From positions 1 through 10,422 of the forward strand of contig CALFEM010000385.1 of assembly GCA_937950105.1 (NCBI GenBank): a DNA stretch of 10,422 nt, in the 5' to 3' direction. The notes under the pieces are model-generated. The model was not told the origin of the DNA, did not search any database, and was given only the letters and a program-made list of their open reading frames with translations. The translations under genes and the position numbers were made by a program. Positions 6,081 through 10,422 of the stretch are shown here, in pieces. Each line of letters begins with the position of its first letter. Within the stretch, counting starts at the first letter, position 1. The stretch is from an uncultured Alphaproteobacteria bacterium (GTDB taxonomy: Bacteria > Pseudomonadota > Alphaproteobacteria > Rhizobiales > Hyphomicrobiaceae).

Positions 6081-6125
6081 GCCAGAGCCTCGAGACACCT
6101 CGCAGGCGGGCGGCCGAGCCGTCGC

Positions 6126-6142
6126 CACTTGAATTGCAAGTG
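6126..6142. promoter_or_regulatory. 17-base inverted repeat upstream of dnaN
   Basis: CACTTG (6126-6131) and CAAGTG (6137-6142) are perfect inverted arms around AATTG. The site is AT-rich for its surroundings and lies 193 bases before the dnaN ATG, after the dnaA terminator. It could be an operator for an unidentified dimeric regulator. No known consensus is recognised. Confidence 0.3.
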
Positions 6143-6203
6143 CATTTCGGGTGAAAGTGCGGTCCCCGATTCCCGCTGGCGAAGGTTGCTTCCGTTTTCG
6201 CCG

Positions 6204-6235
6204 GCGCGGCCCGAGAACAGCGCGGCCCGAGAGCA
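6204..6235. repeat. Tandem direct repeat, 2 x 16 bases
   Basis: Unit 1 (6204-6219) GCGCGGCCCGAGAACA and unit 2 (6220-6235) GCGCGGCCCGAGAGCA abut and match at 15 of 16 positions. They lie in the dnaA-dnaN gap, 101 bases before the dnaN ATG. Either a protein binding site or slippage is possible. In the remaining gap, TACAAT (6299-6304) resembles a -10 element 31 bases before dnaN, but no good -35 is visible at the right distance. Confidence 0.6.
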
Positions 6236-6335
6236 GTACGGCAAGTCGTCGAGGCGGCGGGCACAGCCCGCACCGGCGTCGCCGGCAATCGGGTCCTGTA
6301 CAATCCAGACGACGACCCACCCGCCGAGGAAACAC

Positions 6336-7454
6336 ATGCGGCTAGTCATCGAACGCGGCGAACTCCTGAGGGCGCTGGGCCATGTCACGAGCGTCGTCGA
6401 GCGGCGCACGACCATCCCCATCCTGTCCAACGTGCTGCTGCGCGCGAAAGACGACAAGCTGGCGTTCAAGGCAACCGATCTCGAGCGAGAGGTGATCGAG
6501 GACGTGCCGGCCGAGGTGACCACCGCCGGCGCGGTGACGGTTCCCGCGCACATCCTGCACGACATCGTGCGCAAGCTGCCGGACGGCTCCGAGGTCGAGA
6601 TCAAGCTCGACACCGCCAAGGAGCGCCTGAGCATCACCGCAGGCCAGGCCCGCTTCGCGCTGCAGACGCTGTCGGCCGACGATTTCCCGGATGTCTCCGC
6701 GGGCGAGCTGACGCACACCTTCGAGATCGCCGCCGCCGACCTGAAGCGGCTGATCGAGAAGACGCGTTTCGCCATCTCGACGGAAGAGACACGCTACTAT
6801 CTGAACGGCATCTACCTGCACACGGTGAAGCGCGAAGGCAAGGAGACGCTGCGCGCGGTCGCGACCGACGGTCACCGCCTGGCGCGCGTCGAACTCGAGG
6901 TGCCGAAGGGCGCCTCCGGCATGCCCGGAGTCATCGTACCGAGGAAGACGGTGAGCGAGCTGCATCGCCTGCTCGAAGCCAGCGGCGAGACGGTGCACGT
7001 CGGCGTCAGCCAGTCGAAGATCCGCTTCGAAATCGGCACCGTGACGCTGACGTCGAAGCTGATCGACGGCACCTTTCCGGATTACGAGCGCGTCATCCCG
7101 CAGGGCAACGACAAGGTGATGAAGGTCGCCAACGCCGAGTTCATGAGCGCGGTCGATCGTGTCTCGACCATCGCCAGCGAGCGCGGCCGCGCCGTCAAGC
7201 TCAACATCTCGCCGGACAAGTTGATCCTGTCGGTCAATAATCCGGATGGTGGCAGCGCGACCGAAGAGATCAGTGTCGAATACGCCAGCACGCCGCTCGA
7301 GATCGGCTTCAACGCGCGCTACCTGCTCGACATCGCGAGCCAGCTCGAGGGTGACCACGCCCGCTTCATGCTCGCCGATCCGGCGTCGCCGACCATGGTG
7401 CGTGACGCCAGCGACACCATCGCGCTCTACGTGCTGATGCCGATGCGGGTGTGA
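6336..7454 (+). CDS. dnaN: DNA polymerase III beta subunit (sliding clamp), 372 aa
   Basis: The homodimeric clamp encircles DNA and tethers the replicative polymerase and many repair enzymes. The 372-residue length is normal and three clamp repeats of about 120 residues fit. Landmarks are MRLVIERGELLRALGHV at the start, ERRTTIPILSNVLL (22-35), RAVATDGHRLA (173-183), KLIDGTFPDYERVIP (241-255), and the C-terminus YVLMPMRV, whose Met-Pro-Met-Arg helps form the hydrophobic pocket for clamp-binding peptides. ATG at 6336 is chosen because GAGG lies 7 bases upstream and the N-terminus matches the family. The frame stays open back to 5913 but that part is non-coding. It is 423 bases after dnaA and is probably transcribed separately. 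Confidence 0.98.
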   Translation: MRLVIERGELLRALGHVTSVVERRTTIPILSNVLLRAKDDKLAFKATDLEREVIEDVPAEVTTAGAVTVPAHILHDIVRKLPDGSEVEIKLDTAKERLSITAGQARFALQTLSADDFPDVSAGELTHTFEIAAADLKRLIEKTRFAISTEETRYYLNGIYLHTVKREGKETLRAVATDGHRLARVELEVPKGASGMPGVIVPRKTVSELHRLLEASGETVHVGVSQSKIRFEIGTVTLTSKLIDGTFPDYERVIPQGNDKVMKVANAEFMSAVDRVSTIASERGRAVKLNISPDKLILSVNNPDGGSATEEISVEYASTPLEIGFNARYLLDIASQLEGDHARFMLADPASPTMVRDASDTIALYVLMPMRV

Positions 7455-7493
7455 TGGAGATGGGTTCGCCTCGCGCGACTGTTGGAGATCAAG

Positions 7494-7676
7494 ATGATCC
7501 GTGCCGTTTCGTCCTGGCTCCTGCGCGCGCTGCCGTTTGCCATCATGACGCTGCTCGGGCTGAATACGCTGATGGGATGCTGGTGCGGCATCAGCCACGC
7601 GTCGTTGGCCGCCGACAGCAAGCGGCCGTTAGCCGGGCGCGGCATCGCGACGTTTGGCCGGTCGGGCGCCCTCTGA
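7494..7676 (+). CDS. Possible small membrane protein or lipoprotein, 60 aa
   Basis: A short frame begins at ATG 7494 with GGAG 6 bases upstream, 39 bases after the dnaN stop. The N-terminus looks like a signal or anchor: basic (MIR, then R11) followed by a hydrophobic segment about residues 12-28. The segment runs into LMGC (Cys29), which resembles a lipobox, and WC follows (Cys31). The remainder is short and ordinary, ending FGRSGAL. The last codons lie inside the terminator hairpin at 7663-7690. It could be co-transcribed with dnaN. The good ribosome binding site and signal-like N-terminus support it; its size and the lack of any recognised family weigh against. Function unknown. Confidence 0.4.
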   Translation: MIRAVSSWLLRALPFAIMTLLGLNTLMGCWCGISHASLAADSKRPLAGRGIATFGRSGAL

Positions 7677-7690
7677 ATCAAGGGCGCCCG
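7663..7690. terminator. Bidirectional terminator between dnaN/small ORF and the converging crotonase
   Basis: CGGGCGCCCT (7663-7672) pairs perfectly with AGGGCGCCCG (7681-7690) around the 8-base loop CTGAATCA. CTTTC follows on the plus strand. It ends 14 bases before the stop of the minus-strand crotonase, so it probably ends both converging transcripts. The stop of the small ORF (7674-7676) lies in the loop. The stem shares GGGCGCC with the hairpin at 1161-1188. Confidence 0.7.
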
Positions 7691-7704
7691 GCTTTCGTCA
7701 CCGT

Positions 7705-8493
7705 TCATGTCCCGGTGTAGACCGGGCTTCTCCGCTCGATCCACGCTTCCAGGCCCTCGAGCACATCTCTGCTCGACGCCATACGCGCGAACTGCTCGCT
7801 CTCGATGGCCAGGCCTTCGTCGATCGACACATTCAGACCGCGGGTGACGGCAGCGATGATCCGCGCCGCGGCAAGGGGCGAATGCCTCAGAATGCGTTCA
7901 GCGAGCGCGAAGCTTTCAGCCAGCAGGTCGTCATGCGGCACGACCCTGTTGACGAGCCCCATTTCACAGGCGCGATGGGCGCCGAAAGATTCTCCCGTGA
8001 GCAGTAACTCCAGCGCCCGCTTTCTTCCCGCAAGACGCGGCAGCCGCTGTGTGCCGCCGAAGGTCGGCGGTATGCCGATATTGATTTCCGGTTTGGCGAA
8101 CATCGCGCGTTCGGAAGCGACCGCAAGGTGGACGGCTTCGGTGATCTCGCAGCCACCACCGAAGGCTATACCGTTCACGGCTGCCACGATCGGCTTGCCG
8201 AAGGACTCCAAACGCCGCGTCATGGCCTGACCACGCCGGACGAATGCCTTTACGGCCTCTTCGGGGCCGTTCTTTACGCTCTCTGCGAACTCGGGGATGT
8301 CGCCGCCCGCGGAGAAGGCGCGCTCTCCCGCTCCCGTGACGACGACCGCGCCGATCGACCGATCGTCCTCGATGGCGTCGAGCAGGGACAGAAGTCGGTC
8401 GTTCATCGCGTAGGTGAGCGCGTTGAGCTTGTGCGGCCGATTGAGCGTCACAAGCGCGATGCGTCCGCGAGTTTCGATGAGAACCGTTTCCAT
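7705..8493 (-). CDS. Enoyl-CoA hydratase/isomerase (crotonase family), 262 aa
   Basis: This second crotonase is not a close copy of the one at 360-1133. It probably acts as an acyl-CoA hydratase. Residues 52-66 (VTGAGERAFSAGGDI) and 111-116 (FGGGCE) form the oxyanion hole. Both catalytic glutamates of hydratases are present: Glu116 in GGGCEITEA and Glu136 in KPEINIGIPPTFGGTQRLPR. The motifs RPHKLNAL and GLVNRVVP are family-typical. ATG at 8491-8493 is chosen for GGAGG 5 bases upstream; the frame extends further upstream but that part overlaps the promoter region and looks non-coding. The gene diverges from a TetR-family gene with 80 bases between starts, so that regulator probably controls it. 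A weak -10 (TACACT on the minus strand, 8527-8532) lies 33 bases upstream. Substrate unknown. Confidence 0.92.
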   Translation of the reverse strand: METVLIETRGRIALVTLNRPHKLNALTYAMNDRLLSLLDAIEDDRSIGAVVVTGAGERAFSAGGDIPEFAESVKNGPEEAVKAFVRRGQAMTRRLESFGKPIVAAVNGIAFGGGCEITEAVHLAVASERAMFAKPEINIGIPPTFGGTQRLPRLAGRKRALELLLTGESFGAHRACEMGLVNRVVPHDDLLAESFALAERILRHSPLAAARIIAAVTRGLNVSIDEGLAIESEQFARMASSRDVLEGLEAWIERRSPVYTGT

Positions 8494-8555
8494 GTGAACC
8501 TCCGTCGGGCAGATGACTTGACGGGGAGTGTAGGATCGACCAACTCTGGAAAGAA

Positions 8556-8569
8556 ACTCACTGGTGAGT
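8556..8569. promoter_or_regulatory. Inverted-repeat operator for the TetR-family regulator
   Basis: ACTCAC (8556-8561) and GTGAGT (8564-8569) form a perfect 6-bp inverted repeat around TG. It lies between the divergent crotonase and tetR-type genes and covers the likely ribosome binding site of the regulator (GGTGAG, 8563-8568), four bases before its ATG. Palindromes of this shape and position are typical TetR-family operators. It should repress the regulator itself. It lies 24 bases or more upstream of the weak crotonase -10, so it may block that promoter too. Confidence 0.6.
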
Positions 8570-8573
8570 ATAC

Positions 8574-9140
8574 ATGCCGAAGCCGCTGACCCGCGACCGC
8601 ATCCTCGATGCGGCAAACCGTCTGTTCTACAGCGAAGGCATTCGCGCGGTCAGTCTCGACGTGATCGCCGACAAGGCGGGCGTGACGAAGAAGACGCTGT
8701 ACTACCACTTTCGCAGCAAGGACGATCTGATTGCCGGCTATCTCGCGTCGCGAGATCAGCCCAATCTGGCGCTGTTCGCCAAGTGGTACGACGAGGCGAA
8801 GGGAGGGGCTGCCGACAGGACGGCGGAAATGTTTCATCAGGTGGGACGCAGTGCCCGCCATCCGAAGTGGCGAGGCTGCGGTTTTCTGCGCACGGCCGCC
8901 GAACTTGCAAACATGCCGGGGCATCCCGCCCGCAAGATCGGTGCGGCACACAAGAAGAAGTTCGAGGCATGGCTGGCGCAGCGCTACGCTGATTCGGAAT
9001 TATCCGATGCGCGCAGGCTTGCGCGCGGCATCGTCATACTGATGGAAGGTGTGTTCGCCACGATGCTCATCCATCGCGACGCGGCCTATGCGGACGCTGC
9101 TGCAGAGGCGGCGCGGCGCCTGGTCAAGACGCACAAGTGA
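8574..9140 (+). CDS. TetR/AcrR-family transcriptional regulator, 188 aa
   Basis: This is a dimeric DNA-binding repressor. The N-terminal helix-turn-helix domain spans about residues 5-50: TRDRILDAANRLFYSEGIRAV, then SLDVIADKAGVTKKTLYYHF, the most conserved part of the family, then SKDDLI. The C-terminal domain (about 60-188) would bind the effector; it has GCGFLRTAAELA (101-112) and HPARKI, as in a subgroup of TetR regulators. Length is normal. The ATG at 8574 matches the usual start of the domain, and GGTGAG lies 5 bases upstream inside the operator. The divergent crotonase next to it suggests that the effector is an acyl-CoA or related compound; this is inferred from position only. Confidence 0.92.
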   Translation: MPKPLTRDRILDAANRLFYSEGIRAVSLDVIADKAGVTKKTLYYHFRSKDDLIAGYLASRDQPNLALFAKWYDEAKGGAADRTAEMFHQVGRSARHPKWRGCGFLRTAAELANMPGHPARKIGAAHKKKFEAWLAQRYADSELSDARRLARGIVILMEGVFATMLIHRDAAYADAAAEAARRLVKTHK

Positions 9141-9200
9141 GTGGAACTGTCCGCATCTTCCCTCGTCCGACAGCCGTCTGCTCGTGATGTCGACAACTTG

Positions 9201-9230
9201 TTGGCAGACGACCGCGTGACGGGTCATAGT
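9201..9230 (+). promoter_or_regulatory. Possible recF promoter, giving a leaderless transcript
   Basis: TTGGCA (9201-9206, 5 of 6) and CATAGT (9225-9230, 4 of 6) are spaced 18 bases apart. A start site 7-8 bases after the -10 would fall at or next to the recF ATG at 9238. No good ribosome binding site precedes that ATG, which fits a leaderless mRNA. Confidence 0.3.
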
Positions 9231-9237
9231 TGGCGCG

Positions 9238-10422
9238 ATGAATCACCTCGACCAAGCCACGATAGGACATGGGACACCCGTCGCTGCGGGCGGCGATGGT
9301 TCCGTCACATCTGCGTCGGCACCAGTGCCGCGGCTGTGGATCGAGCGCGTCGAACTCAACGGCTTTCGCAACTATACGCGCGCGGTGATCGAGGCGACGG
9401 CCGTGCCGCAGGTGCTGGTCGGCGCCAACGGCGCGGGGAAGACCAACCTGCTCGAAGCCATCTCGCTGCTGGCGCCCGGACAGGGCCTCAGACGCGCGCC
9501 GTTTCCGGAGCTTGCCAGCGCGGCGGGCGCTGAACCTTCGCGCGCGTGGTCGGTCGCCGGGCGCGTGCATGCCGCGCTTGGCGTGATCGACATCGGCACC
9601 GGCCTCGCTGCATCGGCGGCAGACAGCGCGCGAGCCGGGCGCATCGTGCGCGTCGACGGTGAGCCGCAGTCGGGCTCCGGGGTGCTCGCCGATTACGTCG
9701 AGATGGTGTGGGTGACGCCGGCCATGGACGGGCTGTTCACCGGCGCGGCGGGTGAGCGTCGCCGCTTCCTCGATCGGCTGATCCTGTGCTTCGACGCCGG
9801 CTATCGCACGCGCGTCAATCGCTTCGAAAAAGCCATGCAATCGCGCAATCGCCTGCTGGCCGATGGTGTGCGCGATCCCGCGCAGCTCAGGGGCTTCGAG
9901 ATCGCACTCGCCGAGGAAGGCGTCGCCATCGCCGCGCAGCGTGCGGAAGCCGTCGCCAGCCTCGCGCAGATCATCGCGCGACGGCGCGAGCGCGATGCGC
10001 GATCGCCGTTCCCGTGGGCGGAGCTGAAACTCGAAGGATCGCTCGAGACGGCGCTCGCCGATCATCCGGCCGTCGAGGTCGAGGACATCTACCTCAAGGA
10101 ACTCGCTGCCACGCGAGAGCGGGATCGCGCCGCCGGTCGAACGCTGTCGGGGCCGCATCGCTCCGATCTGGTCGTCGGACACGGGCCGAAGAAGATGCCG
10201 GCGCGCGTGTCGTCAACAGGTGAGCAGAAGGCGCTGCTGCTCGGCATCGTGCTGGCGCACGCGGAACTCGTCACCGAGCGTCGCAGCGGCATCGCGCCGA
10301 TCATGCTGCTCGACGAGATCACCGCCCATTTCGACGAGCATCGCCGGGCCGCGCTGTTTGCAGAGATCCTGCGATTGGGCGCGCAAGCGTGGATGACCGG
10401 GACCGACGTGCAGGCGTTTTCG
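9238..10422 (+). CDS. recF: RecF, DNA repair ATPase (3' end cut off)
   Basis: RecF is an SMC/ABC-like ATPase that acts with RecO and RecR at single-strand gaps and stalled forks. The visible 395 codons are in frame to the window end. After a variable N-terminal tail of about 31 residues, the family start RLWIERVELNGFRNYTRA appears. Walker A is GANGAGKT (62-69), followed by NLLEA. A segment with LSGPHRSDL precedes the ABC signature STGEQK (326-331), and Walker B is IMLLDE (355-360, with catalytic Glu360). The last residues (WMTGTDVQAFS) match the usual C-terminal region, so little is missing. ATG at 9238 lacks a clear ribosome binding site; GTG at codon 30, just before the conserved start, is an alternative. 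It lies 97 bases after the TetR gene. Confidence 0.95.
   Translation, partial: MNHLDQATIGHGTPVAAGGDGSVTSASAPVPRLWIERVELNGFRNYTRAVIEATAVPQVLVGANGAGKTNLLEAISLLAPGQGLRRAPFPELASAAGAEPSRAWSVAGRVHAALGVIDIGTGLAASAADSARAGRIVRVDGEPQSGSGVLADYVEMVWVTPAMDGLFTGAAGERRRFLDRLILCFDAGYRTRVNRFEKAMQSRNRLLADGVRDPAQLRGFEIALAEEGVAIAAQRAEAVASLAQIIARRRERDARSPFPWAELKLEGSLETALADHPAVEVEDIYLKELAATRERDRAAGRTLSGPHRSDLVVGHGPKKMPARVSSTGEQKALLLGIVLAHAELVTERRSGIAPIMLLDEITAHFDEHRRAALFAEILRLGAQAWMTGTDVQAFS

Noticed and set aside
3756..6335. An 859-residue open frame on the minus strand opposite rhodanese, dnaA and the dnaA-dnaN gap
   Set aside because: It is antisense to clearly conserved DnaA, rich in Arg, His, Asp and Leu without domains, and typical of shadow frames in GC-rich DNA.
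5913..6335. N-terminal extension of DnaN by the open upstream frame
   Set aside because: The extension contains the dnaA terminator and does not resemble any clamp; the ATG at 6336 has a ribosome binding site and matches the family start.
6342..7598. A 418-residue minus-strand open frame opposite dnaN
   Set aside because: Antisense shadow of the conserved clamp gene, with low-complexity composition and no recognisable domain.
9124..10182. A 352-residue minus-strand open frame opposite recF
   Set aside because: Antisense shadow; recF on the plus strand has all its ATPase motifs.
1..10422. CRISPR arrays, tRNA or rRNA genes, insertion sequences, prophage genes
   Set aside because: I looked for regularly spaced repeats, cloverleaf arms with a TTCRA loop, transposases and phage proteins and found none.

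Overview
This high-GC window comes from an alphaproteobacterium. The order enoyl-CoA hydratase, rpsT, dnaA, dnaN, recF and the protein sequences fit a member of the Hyphomicrobiales (Rhizobiales). I cannot name a genus. It is the chromosome-replication locus with some metabolic and membrane genes set into it.

Layout. Positions 1-270 (minus) hold the start of an unrecognised two-helix membrane protein. Diverging from it is a crotonase-family enoyl-CoA hydratase (360-1133, plus), which ends at a terminator hairpin shared with a converging pair of related six-helix membrane proteins (1200-1820 and 1856-2485, minus). Next come an rpsT promoter and rpsT (2917-3183). A gene-free stretch of about 600 bases follows. 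It holds a long hairpin, an inverted pair of DnaA-box-like sites and an exact CtrA-type TTAA-N7-TTAA box. A rhodanese-domain protein (3780-4223) then precedes dnaA.

The main oddity is dnaA (4347-5912). One reading frame encodes a complete DnaA (domains I to IV), but an in-frame amber TAG at 4704-4706 cuts it between domain I and the AAA+ domain. The two halves share one frame, so this is a base substitution or a base-calling error, not a frameshift. TAG ends two other genes here, so a general recoding of TAG is unlikely.

Downstream are a UUCG-loop terminator, a 423-base gap, dnaN (6336-7454), a possible 60-residue membrane or lipoprotein gene, a second crotonase (minus) diverging from a TetR-family regulator (plus) with an inverted-repeat operator between them, and recF (9238 to the window end, 3' end cut off). 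The crotonase/TetR pair separates dnaN from recF, which are adjacent in many bacteria.

How the genes fit together: DnaA (initiation), DnaN (sliding clamp) and RecF (clamp-loader-like repair ATPase) form the replication and repair core. RpsT is a ribosomal protein. The TetR regulator probably controls itself and the divergent crotonase. The rhodanese and the paired membrane proteins have no role that the sequence reveals.
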